Assembly (NCBI GenBank): GCA_900545305.1
Contig: UQYD01000031.1
Location: forward strand, 1-22,814
DNA length: 22,814 nt
From: an uncultured Eubacterium sp.
GTDB taxonomy: Bacteria; Bacillota; Clostridia; Lachnospirales; CAG-274
Direction of reading: 5' to 3'
In this document: one piece after another, positions 15,580-22,814 of the stretch
How positions within the stretch are numbered: the first letter of the stretch is position 1
Layout: each line of letters starts with the position of its first letter
The notes under the pieces: generated by a model
The model's database searches: none
What the model was told of the DNA's origin: nothing
The model's input: only the letters and a program-made list of their open reading frames with translations
Program-made: the position numbers and the translations under genes

Positions 15580-15607
15580 AAGGCTGTAACCCAATGATTA
15601 CAGCCTT
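15580..15607 (-). terminator. Strong hairpin between transketolase and the HD gene
   Basis: Minus-strand AAGGCTGTAA / TTACAGCCTT, 10 perfect pairs and an 8-base loop, nine bases after the tkt stop codon. The bases after the stem (AATTGTAATT) are not a proper U tract, so it may be a partial terminator or an RNA-stabilising stem. No promoter for the HD gene fits in the remaining 33 bases before its ATG, so readthrough is likely. Confidence 0.5.
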
Positions 15608-15615
15608 AAAAACTC

Positions 15616-17604
15616 TTATTTATTTAATAAATCTACTGTAGTCTTTACTACGTTATCTACTGTAAAGCCAAAGTATTCAAAAAGCTTCTTATATGGTGCA
15701 GACTTACCAAAAGTAGTCATATTAATAAGCTTTCCATCAATACCTAAGTATCTATACCAAGAAAGGTCAGAAGATGCTTCAACTGCAATTCTCTTAGTAA
15801 CTGCGTGAGGTAATACAGATTCCTTATATTCATCAGACTGTTCTTCAAAAAGTTCAACACAAGGCATACTTACAACCTGAGCTGATATACCCTGTTCCTT
15901 TAATACATCATAAGCATCATAAACAAGACCAACTTCACTACCTGTTGCCATAAGAATTACATCAGGAGTTTCCTTAAATGATTCTCTTATAACGTAACCA
16001 CCCTTTAAGGCCTTTCTACCGTCAATACCTAAATTCTTAGTATTCTGACGAGAATAAAGCATAGCTGTTGGAGTATGCTTACTCTTCATAGCAGTATACC
16101 ATGCAGCAGCAGTTTCATTAATATCACAAGGTCTGAATACGTTAAAGTTTGGCATACTTCTTAAAGCAGCAACCTGTTCTATAGGCTGATGTGTTGGACC
16201 ATCTTCACCTACACCAATACTATCATGTGTTAAGATACAAGCTACCGGTAAACCAGTGATTGAAGAAACTCTAAGAACAGGCTTCATATAATCACTGAAT
16301 ACAAAGAAACTTGCAATATATGGTCTTAAACCACCATGTAAAGCCATACCATTTGCCATAGCTGTCATAGCTATTTCTCTAATACCGAAATGGATATTGC
16401 TACCTTCTCTATTTTCCTTAGAGAAGAAATCACTATTTTTCATAATAGATTTATTAGATGGAGATAAGTCAGCAGAACCACCAAATAAGTTAGGCATTAC
16501 TTCTGAAAGCTTATTAAGAATCTTTTCTGAACACTGACGAGTAGCCATTTCTTCTGTATTTAACCAGAAACTATCATCCTTTTCAATATCGCCAAGGAAG
16601 TCATCATTTAACCAAGCCTTGTATTCATCAGCAAGTTCTGGATACTTTTCTGCATATTCATTGAACATTTCGTCCCACTTATCTGCGTCGTTAGTAAGTT
16701 CCTTAACAACTTCTGACATATGAGTCTTAACTTCATCAGGAACAACAAAGCTTTCATCATACTTCCAACCAAGAGCAGCCTTTGTAGCCTTAACTTCATC
16801 TTCACCAAGAGGTGCACCGTGAGATGCGTTGCTACCTGCCTTATTAGGAGAACCATAACCGATAGTTGTCTTAATCTCAATAAGTGATGGCTTATCTGTA
16901 ACAGATTTAGCTTCTTCAATAGCCTTACCAATAGCATCAATATCATTACCATCTTCAACAAAAACTGTATGCCAGTTCATAGCATCAAATCTCTGTCTTA
17001 CATTTTCTGTAAATGCAATATCTGTGCTACCTTCAATTGTTATATTGTTAGAGTCATATAATGCAATAAGCTTACCAAGACCTAATGTACCAGCAAGTGA
17101 TGCAGCCTCATAAGTAATACCTTCCATCATACAACCGTCACCACAAAGTGCATAAGTATAGTGGTCAACAACTTTATATTCATCAGTATTAAACTTAGAT
17201 GCAAGATGTGTTTCTGCCATAGCCATACCAACTGCATTAGCAAAACCCTGACCAAGAGGACCTGTACTTGCATCAACACCAGGAGTTACACCATGTTCTG
17301 GATGACCTGGAGTAATTGATTCAAACTGTCTAAAATTCTTAATATCATCAATAGAAACTTTATAACCAAAAAGGTGTAATAAAGAATAAAGCATCATTGA
17401 ACCATGACCTGCAGATAATACAAATCTATCTCTATTTACCCATTCAGGATTAATAGGGTTATGCTTCATATGATGTGCCCATAATTCATATGCCATAGGA
17501 GCTGCACCCATAGTAATACCTGGATGACCAGAATTAGCTTTCTGGATAGCTTCCATACTCAACACACGCATACAATTTATAGTTAATAAATCTGATGAGT
17601 TCAT
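15616..17604 (-). CDS. tkt: Transketolase
   Basis: Thiamine-diphosphate enzyme of the non-oxidative pentose phosphate pathway, 662 residues, full length in one chain. It moves two-carbon units between sugar phosphates, linking ribose 5-phosphate supply to glycolysis. Active-site residues are present: H27 (NSGHPGITMG), H67 (SAGHGSMMLYSLL), the TPP motif GDGCMMEGITYEAASLAG at 155-172 with N187, H262 (SHGAPLGEDE) and catalytic E410 (HFGIREIAM). The C-terminal domain has HDSIGVGEDGPTHQPIEQ. Start is the ATG at 17604 with CGGAGGTAAAAAA ahead; the frame runs 19 codons further upstream without a ribosome site. It is transcribed away from the CBS-ACT gene, with a promoter at 17700-17728. Confidence 0.97.
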   Translation of the reverse strand: MNSSDLLTINCMRVLSMEAIQKANSGHPGITMGAAPMAYELWAHHMKHNPINPEWVNRDRFVLSAGHGSMMLYSLLHLFGYKVSIDDIKNFRQFESITPGHPEHGVTPGVDASTGPLGQGFANAVGMAMAETHLASKFNTDEYKVVDHYTYALCGDGCMMEGITYEAASLAGTLGLGKLIALYDSNNITIEGSTDIAFTENVRQRFDAMNWHTVFVEDGNDIDAIGKAIEEAKSVTDKPSLIEIKTTIGYGSPNKAGSNASHGAPLGEDEVKATKAALGWKYDESFVVPDEVKTHMSEVVKELTNDADKWDEMFNEYAEKYPELADEYKAWLNDDFLGDIEKDDSFWLNTEEMATRQCSEKILNKLSEVMPNLFGGSADLSPSNKSIMKNSDFFSKENREGSNIHFGIREIAMTAMANGMALHGGLRPYIASFFVFSDYMKPVLRVSSITGLPVACILTHDSIGVGEDGPTHQPIEQVAALRSMPNFNVFRPCDINETAAAWYTAMKSKHTPTAMLYSRQNTKNLGIDGRKALKGGYVIRESFKETPDVILMATGSEVGLVYDAYDVLKEQGISAQVVSMPCVELFEEQSDEYKESVLPHAVTKRIAVEASSDLSWYRYLGIDGKLINMTTFGKSAPYKKLFEYFGFTVDNVVKTTVDLLNK

Positions 17605-17699
17605 TTTTTTACCTCCGAAAAATATGAAAACAAATCCAAAAAATTTATACAATTTTGACAATGGATTGTTCTCTCAATTTAAAATTTCAAATCTTCATT

Positions 17700-17728
17700 A
17701 TTATACAACAATCTTCATTTTAATACAA
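17700..17728 (-). promoter_or_regulatory. Probable promoter of tkt
   Basis: Minus-strand -10 TATAAT (17705-17700) and a weak -35 TTGTAT (17728-17723) with a 17-base spacer. The leader would be about 90 bases. Within it an inverted repeat, ACAAT-GG-ATTGT (17658-17669), may be a protein-binding site. The -10 is perfect but the -35 is poor, so an activator or a different -35 is possible. Confidence 0.5.
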
Positions 17729-17807
17729 GCATAGATAAACAATTATATAATTTTGTCTATTTCGACTAAATTATTTCATTTTAAACGAAGTTTTTTTACA
17801 AATCTGC

Positions 17808-17836
17808 TTTTCATTTTTTGCAAAATGTGGTATTAT
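17808..17836 (+). promoter_or_regulatory. Probable promoter of the CBS-ACT gene
   Basis: Plus-strand -35 TTTTCA (17808-17813), 17 bases, and an extended -10 TGGTATTAT (TATTAT at 17831-17836). The start codon is about 38 bases after the -10. The divergent tkt promoter begins about 80 bases away, so the two could share a regulator in the AT-rich space between. Confidence 0.55.
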
Positions 17837-17874
17837 TACGTTAAGGATACATAAATTTTTTGGAGGTGTTTATT

Positions 17875-18519
17875 ATGTATGTTTCTGAAAGAATGACAAG
17901 ATACCCTGCTACTGTAATGCCTAATTACTCTGTTTCTAAGGCTTATCAGATTATGACTGAAGGTCACTATTCTCAGCTCCCAGTTGTAGATAGTGACAAC
18001 AAATTAATTGGTCTTGTAACTGAAAAGCTTTTAGCAGAGGTAAATCCTTCAAGCGCTACTTCTTTAAGTGTTTATGAAATCAACTATCTTTTAAGTAAAA
18101 CAAAAGTTCAGGATATAATGAAAACTGGTATTTTCAAGATTAATAAAGACGCATTAATTGAAGATGCTGCAATTATTATGAAAGAAAATAGAATAAGTTC
18201 ACTTCCTGTTGTTGAAGGAGATAATTACTTAGCTGGTATCATCACAAGAACAGATATATTCAAAGCATTTATTGATATTATGGGGGTTAAAGCTACTGGC
18301 ACAAGAATTGCAATTACTACTGAAGATAAAGTAGGTGTTTTGGCTGACATCACTAGTATTTTAGCTCAACACAATATTAATATACGAAATATTACTGATA
18401 TATCTGAAAACGGCAAATCAGAAATTACTATTAAGGTTCGTAGCCTTGATGCAACTGCTGCTGTAGAAGATATTAAGGCAAAAGGCTATAACGTAACTTC
18501 TGTTATAACAGTTCATTAA
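17875..18519 (+). CDS. CBS-pair and ACT domain protein (AcuB-like)
   Basis: The only plus-strand gene recognised here: 214 residues, the same length as B. subtilis AcuB. Two CBS motifs (about residues 1-56 and 76-131; MYVSERMTRYPATVMPNYSV and VQDIMKTGIFKINKDALIED, each followed by LPVV and a GLVT/GIIT strand) form a Bateman module that usually binds adenine nucleotides. A C-terminal ACT domain (about 143-214; TEDKVGVLADITSILAQHNI) suggests a small-ligand, often amino acid, sensor. The start is the ATG at 17875 with TGGAGGTG upstream; an earlier in-frame TTG at 17860 is the ribosome site itself. AcuB is linked to acetoin use in Bacillus, but no acu genes are here, so the role is best left as a metabolic sensor. 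It ends at its own terminator, convergent with gap. Confidence 0.9.
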   Translation: MYVSERMTRYPATVMPNYSVSKAYQIMTEGHYSQLPVVDSDNKLIGLVTEKLLAEVNPSSATSLSVYEINYLLSKTKVQDIMKTGIFKINKDALIEDAAIIMKENRISSLPVVEGDNYLAGIITRTDIFKAFIDIMGVKATGTRIAITTEDKVGVLADITSILAQHNINIRNITDISENGKSEITIKVRSLDATAAVEDIKAKGYNVTSVITVH

Positions 18520-18540
18520 ATTATAATAAAACAAAAATTT

Positions 18541-18579
18541 AGGGTAGCATTAATTTATAGTGCTACCCTTTTATTATTT
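18541..18579 (+). terminator. Terminator of the CBS-ACT gene
   Basis: Plus-strand AGGGTAGCA (18541-18549) pairs with TGCTACCCT (18561-18569) across an 11-base loop, followed by TTTTATTATTT. It is 22 bases after the stop codon. A textbook intrinsic terminator. Confidence 0.88.
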
Positions 18580-18631
18580 GTATGTGATAATGATTTATAC
18601 TTGATTTATGTGTAATACATTTTTTCACAGC

Positions 18632-18660
18632 AAAAAAGCACACAAAAAATGTGTGCTTTT
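18632..18660 (-). terminator. Terminator of gap, likely bidirectional
   Basis: AAAAGCACACA (18634-18644) pairs with TGTGTGCTTTT (18650-18660) around a 5-base loop. On the minus strand the stem is followed by six U, 26 bases after the gap stop codon. The A/T flanks on both sides allow use in either direction between convergent genes. Confidence 0.85.
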
Positions 18661-18685
18661 TCTAGTTATATTATATAACTTTAAA

Positions 18686-19693
18686 TTAGTTTAATTCAGC
18701 AAAGAACTTGATTGTTCTAACCATCTGGCTAGTGTATGAGTTTTCGTTATCATACCAAGAAACAACCTGAACTTCGTATAAATCATCAGCAACCTTGTTA
18801 ACCATTGTCTGAGTTGCATCGAATAATGAACCGTAAGTGATACCAACGATATCAGAAGAAACGATTTCATCTTCGTTGTAACCGAAAGAATCAGACTGAG
18901 CAGCCTTCATAGCAGCATTGATACCTTCAACAGTTACATCAGTACCCTTAACAACAGCAGTAAGGATAGTAGTAGAACCAGTTGGAACTGGAACTCTCTG
19001 TGCAGAACCAATTAACTTACCGTTAAGTTCTGGAATAACTAAACCGATAGCCTTAGCAGCACCAGTTGAGTTAGGAACGATATTAACTGCAGCAGCTCTT
19101 GATCTTCTTAAATCGCCCTTTCTCTGTGGACCATCAAGAGTCATCTGGTCACCAGTGTAAGCATGAATAGTAGTCATGATACCAGCCTGAATTGGAGCAA
19201 ATTCGTTAAGAGCCTTAGCCATAGGAGCTAAGCAGTTAGTAGTACAAGAAGCAGCAGAAATAATCTTGTCATCAGCTGTTAATGTATTTTCGTTTACGCT
19301 GTAAACAATTGTTGGTAAATCGTTACCAGCAGGAGCAGAAATAACAACCTTCTTTGCACCAGCAGTGATGTGTGCAGAAGCCTTTTCCTTAGAAGTGTAG
19401 AAACCAGTACATTCGAGTACAACGTCAACATCTAAGTCGCCCCATGGAAGCTTAGAAGCATCAGCTTCCTTGTAGATTTCGATTTCCTTACCGTTAACAA
19501 CGATAGAAGATTCCTTTGCTTCTACAGTACCATTAAACTTACCCTGAGTTGAATCGTACTTTAATAAGTGAGCTAATACTCTAGGTGCAGTTAAGTCGTT
19601 GATAGCAACAACTTCGTAACCTTCAGCAGCAAACATCTGTCTGAAAGCAAGTCTACCAATACGACCAAAACCATTAATAGCAACTTTAACCAT
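18686..19693 (-). CDS. gap: Glyceraldehyde-3-phosphate dehydrogenase, type I (NAD)
   Basis: Glycolytic enzyme of 335 residues that oxidises glyceraldehyde 3-phosphate to 1,3-bisphosphoglycerate with NAD. The Rossmann motif INGFGRIGRLAFRQ is at 6-19, and D33 in AINDLTAPRVLAHLLKYDS points to NAD rather than NADP. Catalytic C150 lies in SAASCTTNCLAP and H177 in TTIHAYTGDQ. The C-terminal WYDNENSYTSQMVRTI is standard. The codon choice is noticeably less AT-biased and more uniform than in neighbours (many AAC, GTT, GCA), as expected for a very highly expressed gene. The ATG has AGGAGG eight bases upstream. A leader of about 95 bases carries a Rex-like palindrome. It ends in a strong terminator convergent with the CBS-ACT gene. 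Confidence 0.98.
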   Translation of the reverse strand: MVKVAINGFGRIGRLAFRQMFAAEGYEVVAINDLTAPRVLAHLLKYDSTQGKFNGTVEAKESSIVVNGKEIEIYKEADASKLPWGDLDVDVVLECTGFYTSKEKASAHITAGAKKVVISAPAGNDLPTIVYSVNENTLTADDKIISAASCTTNCLAPMAKALNEFAPIQAGIMTTIHAYTGDQMTLDGPQRKGDLRRSRAAAVNIVPNSTGAAKAIGLVIPELNGKLIGSAQRVPVPTGSTTILTAVVKGTDVTVEGINAAMKAAQSDSFGYNEDEIVSSDIVGITYGSLFDATQTMVNKVADDLYEVQVVSWYDNENSYTSQMVRTIKFFAELN

Positions 19694-19732
19694 TTTAAAT
19701 TCCTCCTGAAATATTAAAAAAATTTATAGTCA

Positions 19733-19750
19733 TTGTTATAAATATAACAA
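19733..19750. promoter_or_regulatory. Rex-like operator in the gap leader
   Basis: An 18-base inverted repeat, TTGTTATAAATATAACAA, with 8-base perfect arms. The clostridial Rex consensus as I know it is TTGTTAA-N4-TTAACAA, also 18 bases; this site differs by one base in each half. It lies about 45 bases downstream of the gap -10, inside the mRNA leader, where a bound repressor would block elongation. No rex gene is in the window. Confidence 0.5.
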
Positions 19751-19794
19751 ACTATTACAATCCATCATACCAAATAACAACCTAACTTAAATGT

Positions 19795-19804
19795 ATTATA
19801 TCAC
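19795..19804 (-). promoter_or_regulatory. Extended -10 promoter of gap
   Basis: Minus-strand TGATATAAT, an extended -10 (TATAAT at 19800-19795). The 17-base-distant -35 position reads TTTTAA and is weak. Transcription would begin near 19788, about 95 bases before the gap ATG. Confidence 0.6.
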
Positions 19805-19831
19805 AATCAATTTTATTTTAAAATACTTTTT

Positions 19832-19948
19832 TTACAAAATATGACTGTTTTTTTCACTTTTATGCACAAGTGACACAATAGATATAGCTAATCCAGCAGC
19901 ACTTATCAATAAAGCTAAACTACTTACAACAAGACTCACAACTTTCAT
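19832..19948 (-). CDS. 38-residue single-span membrane peptide, unknown function
   Basis: Starts at the ATG at 19948 behind TTGGAGGTATTGTT, a strong ribosome site; the in-frame stretch further upstream (to 20023) precedes that site and is not used. The peptide begins MKVVSLVVSSLALLISAAGL, continues with a hydrophobic AISIVSLV, and closes with a polar HKSEKNSHIL tail. One transmembrane helix of about 25 residues fills most of it, rich in Ser, Ala, Leu and Val. I recognise no family. A small-protein modulator of a membrane complex, or a type I toxin-like peptide, are both possible and neither is shown. It lies between purL and the gap promoter. Short length limits confidence, but the ribosome site and composition favour a real gene. 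Confidence 0.6.
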   Translation of the reverse strand: MKVVSLVVSSLALLISAAGLAISIVSLVHKSEKNSHIL

Positions 19949-19989
19949 AACAATACCTCCAATTTTAGTAGATATAAATATCCATATTT

Positions 19990-20004
19990 TGTTAATATTT
20001 AACA
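19990..20004. repeat. Palindrome TGTTAA-TAT-TTAACA upstream of the 38-residue gene
   Basis: A perfect 6-base inverted repeat with a 3-base centre, 42 bases ahead of the 38-residue gene's ATG. It resembles a Rex half-site pair, but the spacer is 3 rather than 4 bases, so it may be for another regulator or part of a promoter (TTAACA could be a -35). Confidence 0.4.
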
Positions 20005-20014
20005 TAACATCAGC

Positions 20015-20040
20015 AAGTAGCAAGGATTTACTTGCTACTT
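20015..20040 (-). terminator. Hairpin after purL, no U tract
   Basis: AAGTAGCAAG / CTTGCTACTT, 10 perfect pairs and a 6-base loop, 18 bases after the purL stop. It is followed by GCTGATGTTATG on the minus strand and ACCG on the plus strand, so it is not a standard intrinsic terminator; it may be an RNA 3'-end stabiliser or a partial terminator. Confidence 0.45.
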
Positions 20041-20058
20041 ACCGATACTACACTAATT

Positions 20059-22814
20059 TTACTTAAAATACTGAACACCTGAAAGGAATATCTTCTGGTC
20101 CTTTTCGCCAGGAACATTCTTAAATACTCCGTCGCCCATTCTTTCTGAATGACCCATCTTACCTAATACTCTACCATCTGGGCTTGTAATACCTTCAATA
20201 GCATATAATGAACCATTAGGATTATATCTAATGTCAAATGTAGGATTTCCATTAGGGTCAACATACTGAGTTGCAATCTGATTATTTTCAGCTAAAGCCT
20301 TAATAACAGCTTCATCAGCCATAAATCTACCTTCGCCATGAGAGAAAGCAACCTTATGGATATCGCCTACATTACTATTCCAAAGCCATGGTGACTTGTT
20401 AGAAACAATCTTAGTATCAGCAAGGCAAGAAATATGTCTACCAATAGTGTTGAATGTAAGAGTTGGGCTATTTTCTTCCATATCTCTAATTTCACCAAAT
20501 GGTACAAGACCAAGCTTAATAAGAGCCTGGAAACCATTACAAATACCAAGCATAAGACCATCTCTGTTCTTAAGTAAGTCCATAACAGCTTCTTTAACCT
20601 TTGGATTTCTAAATACAGCAGCAATAAACTTACCAGAACCTTCTGGTTCATCACCGGCACTAAAGCCACCAGGAATCATAATAATCTGACTATTATGAAT
20701 CATATCAACCATCTTATCAATAGATTCTTCAAGCCACTGTGTCTTAAGGTTTGTAACTACTAAAGTATCTGCAACTGCACCAGCCTTTTCAAAAGCTCTC
20801 TTTGTATCGTATTCACAGTTATTACCAGGGAATACAGGTATAAGAACTCTAGGAGCTGCTATACCCTTACCTGAGAATTTCTTTTCAACAACATTAAATG
20901 GTTTAATTTCAATGTCAGCCTTCTTCACATCTTCAAGATACTTTGTTGGGAATATCTTTTCAAGAGGCTTAATCCATACATTAAGTGCTTCATCAAGGTC
21001 AATAGTAACACCATTAGCCACAATATTCTTTTCTGAAGTAGTATTACCAATAACTGCAAAATTATAACCAGCAAAAAGTTTTTCAGCTTCTGCCTTATCA
21101 CAAGCTAATTCGAGAACAAAGCTACCATAGTTGTAATTAAATAAATCTTCTTCGTTAATTACAGCACCAATATCGTTACCAAAAGCCATCTTAGTAACAG
21201 CAGCAGCAATACCACCAACACCTATTGTAGCAGCAGAAACAATCTTACCTTCTTTTACAAGTTCACTAATCTTAGCAAAATTCTTCTTAAGTTCATCAAA
21301 TACAGGTAAATCATTTTCATCATAAGAAACATTAACCTTAACGATTGTATTACCAGCATTCTTGAATTCTGGTGAAATAACATTGTACATCTTAACTGGG
21401 TCAACAGCAAAAGATACAAGTGTTGGAGGAACATCTAAATCCTTAAATGTACCAGACATACTGTCCTTACCACCAATAGCAGCTGTACCAAGTTCCATCT
21501 GTGCAAGATAAGCACCAAGTAAAGCACTAAATGGCTTACCCCATCTATGAGAGTCTTCGCCAAGTCTTTCAAAATATTCCTGGAAAGTAAGTCTTACGCT
21601 ATCGTAATCACCACCACCAGCTACAATCTTAGCAACTGATTCAATAACTGCATAAACTGCACTATGGAATGGACTCCATTTTGCTACAGTAGGATTATAA
21701 CCATAACTCATTAATGTACCAGTAGTTGTTTCACCCTTTAATAATGGGATTTTTGCTGCCATAACTTCAGCAGGTGTCATCTGATTCTTACCACCAAAAG
21801 GCATAAGAATTGTACCAGCACCAATTGTTGAGTCAAATCTTTCAACAAGGCCCTTCTGACAAGCTACATTAAGCTGTGAAAGATTTTCAAGCCACTGAGC
21901 CTTTAAGTCAGACTTATTTTCAATCTTTTCTGGCTTATTTGCCGGTTCTTCAACATAAATATCTGTGTTCTGAACAGCACCATTTGTATCGAGGAAATCT
22001 CTTGAAATATTTACAATATCATTTCCATTCCAGAACATCTTTAATCTTCTGTCATCTGTAATCTTTGCTACAACTGTAGCCTCAAGGTTTTCTTCATTAG
22101 CATATTTAATGAAACTATCAGCCTTGTCAGCCTTTACAACAACTGCCATTCTTTCCTGAGATTCTGAAATAGCAAGTTCTGTACCGTCAAGACCTTCATA
22201 TTTCTTTGGAACTAAGTCAAGATTAATTTCAAGACCGTCTGCAAGTTCACCAATGGCAACAGATACACCACCTGCACCAAAGTCATTACAACGTCTAATC
22301 ATCTTGCTTACTTCTGGATTTCTAAATAATCTCTGTAACTTTCTTTCTGTAGGTGCATTACCTTTCTGTACTTCTGCACCACAAGTAAGAATAGAGTCCT
22401 CATCGTGTTCCTTAGAAGAACCAGTTGCACCACCACAACCGTCACGACCTGTGCGACCACCAGTAAGAATAATAATATCGCCAGCATCTGGACGTTCTCT
22501 TATTACATTTTCTTTCTTAGCTGCAGCAATAACTGCACCAATTTCCATTCTCTTTGCTACATAGCCTTCATCGTAGATTTCAGCTACCTGACCAGTTGCA
22601 AGACCAATCTGGTTACCATAAGAGCTATAACCATGAGCAGCAGATGTAACAATCTTTCTCTGAGGGAGCTTACCCTGTAATGTATCAGCCACTGGAACAG
22701 TTGGGTCGCCAGCACCTGTTACTCTCATTGCCTGATATACATAACTTCTACCTGAAAGTGGGTCTCTGATAGAACCACAAAGACAAGTTGCAGAACCAAC
22801 AAAAGGTTCAATTT
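20059..22814 (-). CDS. purL: Phosphoribosylformylglycinamidine synthase (single chain), N-terminus cut by window edge
   Basis: Fourth step of purine synthesis: ATP- and glutamine-dependent conversion of FGAR to FGAM. About 917 residues are visible and the frame is open at the right edge, beginning IEPFVGSATCLCGSIRDPLS; clostridial single-chain PurL is about 1,250 residues, so roughly a quarter is missing. Numbering from the Met at 22728: FGAM-synthase ATP-binding core with GGRTGRDGCGG (90-100) and DFGAGGVSVAIGEL (149-162); second half with GGKDSMSGTF (419-428); C-terminal class I glutaminase with FPGNNCEYDTKRAF (633-646), nucleophile C730 in LGICNGFQAL, and H860 and E862 in MGHSERMG. All domains are thus in one chain rather than the separate PurL, PurQ and PurS used by Bacillus. 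No other pur gene is visible. A stem without U tract follows it. Confidence 0.97.
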   Translation of the reverse strand, partial: IEPFVGSATCLCGSIRDPLSGRSYVYQAMRVTGAGDPTVPVADTLQGKLPQRKIVTSAAHGYSSYGNQIGLATGQVAEIYDEGYVAKRMEIGAVIAAAKKENVIRERPDAGDIIILTGGRTGRDGCGGATGSSKEHDEDSILTCGAEVQKGNAPTERKLQRLFRNPEVSKMIRRCNDFGAGGVSVAIGELADGLEINLDLVPKKYEGLDGTELAISESQERMAVVVKADKADSFIKYANEENLEATVVAKITDDRRLKMFWNGNDIVNISRDFLDTNGAVQNTDIYVEEPANKPEKIENKSDLKAQWLENLSQLNVACQKGLVERFDSTIGAGTILMPFGGKNQMTPAEVMAAKIPLLKGETTTGTLMSYGYNPTVAKWSPFHSAVYAVIESVAKIVAGGGDYDSVRLTFQEYFERLGEDSHRWGKPFSALLGAYLAQMELGTAAIGGKDSMSGTFKDLDVPPTLVSFAVDPVKMYNVISPEFKNAGNTIVKVNVSYDENDLPVFDELKKNFAKISELVKEGKIVSAATIGVGGIAAAVTKMAFGNDIGAVINEEDLFNYNYGSFVLELACDKAEAEKLFAGYNFAVIGNTTSEKNIVANGVTIDLDEALNVWIKPLEKIFPTKYLEDVKKADIEIKPFNVVEKKFSGKGIAAPRVLIPVFPGNNCEYDTKRAFEKAGAVADTLVVTNLKTQWLEESIDKMVDMIHNSQIIMIPGGFSAGDEPEGSGKFIAAVFRNPKVKEAVMDLLKNRDGLMLGICNGFQALIKLGLVPFGEIRDMEENSPTLTFNTIGRHISCLADTKIVSNKSPWLWNSNVGDIHKVAFSHGEGRFMADEAVIKALAENNQIATQYVDPNGNPTFDIRYNPNGSLYAIEGITSPDGRVLGKMGHSERMGDGVFKNVPGEKDQKIFLSGVQYFK

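Noticed and set aside
16608..16961. Minus-strand 117-codon frame inside transketolase
   Set aside because: It is a shifted reading of tkt, Leu/Met-rich low complexity, and covers a region where tkt is continuous.
17605..17661. 19-codon extension of transketolase
   Set aside because: It includes the ribosome site CGGAGGT and reads as a Phe-rich tail foreign to the family.
19990..20004. Second Rex operator upstream of the 38-residue gene
   Set aside because: The arms match but the spacer is 3 rather than 4 bases, which would put the half-sites out of register; kept only as a palindrome.
20367..20689. Frames of about 100 codons on both strands inside purL
   Set aside because: Both lie wholly within the glutaminase domain of purL and have no start signals.

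Overview
The window is about 22.8 kb of very AT-rich DNA from a low-GC, spore-forming Firmicute, most likely an anaerobic clostridium (Lachnospirales-like). The grounds are strong AGGAGG-type ribosome binding sites, a spoIIGA-sigE sporulation pair, a T-box leader, GatCAB instead of a visible glutaminyl/asparaginyl-tRNA synthetase route, a flavodiiron protein, and a single-chain PurL of the clostridial type. No mobile element, CRISPR array, rRNA or tRNA gene is visible. Almost every gene lies on the minus strand; the one clear exception is a CBS-ACT gene at 17875-18519.

Layout, left to right. 1-1741: a PD-(D/E)XK-like DUF2161 gene, cut by the left edge, overlaps the end of an aminopeptidase P gene that has its own promoter. 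1748-1948: a 66-residue predicted secreted peptide. 1979-8471: one long minus-strand transcription unit. It starts at a sigma-A promoter and an asparagine-type T-box leader, runs through gatC-gatA-gatB and then fruK-like 1-phosphofructokinase, HPr and Enzyme I, and ends in a strong terminator over the ptsI stop codon. 8582-10211: spoIIGA-sigE behind a promoter that looks Spo0A-dependent. 10232-12728: a membrane-bound O-acyltransferase (MBOAT) with an SGNH-like partner, probably a cell-surface acetylation pair. 12767-15546: flavodiiron protein, an ArgB-like kinase with altered glycine loops, and an HD-domain phosphohydrolase. 15616-17604: transketolase. 17875-18519: CBS-ACT regulator, divergent from transketolase. 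18686-19693: glyceraldehyde-3-phosphate dehydrogenase with a Rex-like operator in its leader. 19832-19948: a 38-residue single-membrane-span peptide. 20059-22814: PurL, cut by the right edge.

Taken together the region is core metabolism: glycolysis and pentose phosphate (gap, tkt, fruK), sugar phosphotransfer (HPr, EI), purine synthesis, tRNA amidation, oxygen defence and the early mother-cell sporulation programme. The points most worth a second look are the apparent co-transcription of GatCAB with a PTS phosphorelay under an Asn T-box, the ArgB-like protein that keeps the fold but changes its catalytic loops, the Rex-like site in the gap leader, and two small membrane or secreted peptides. 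I did not see an obviously new defence or mobile system.
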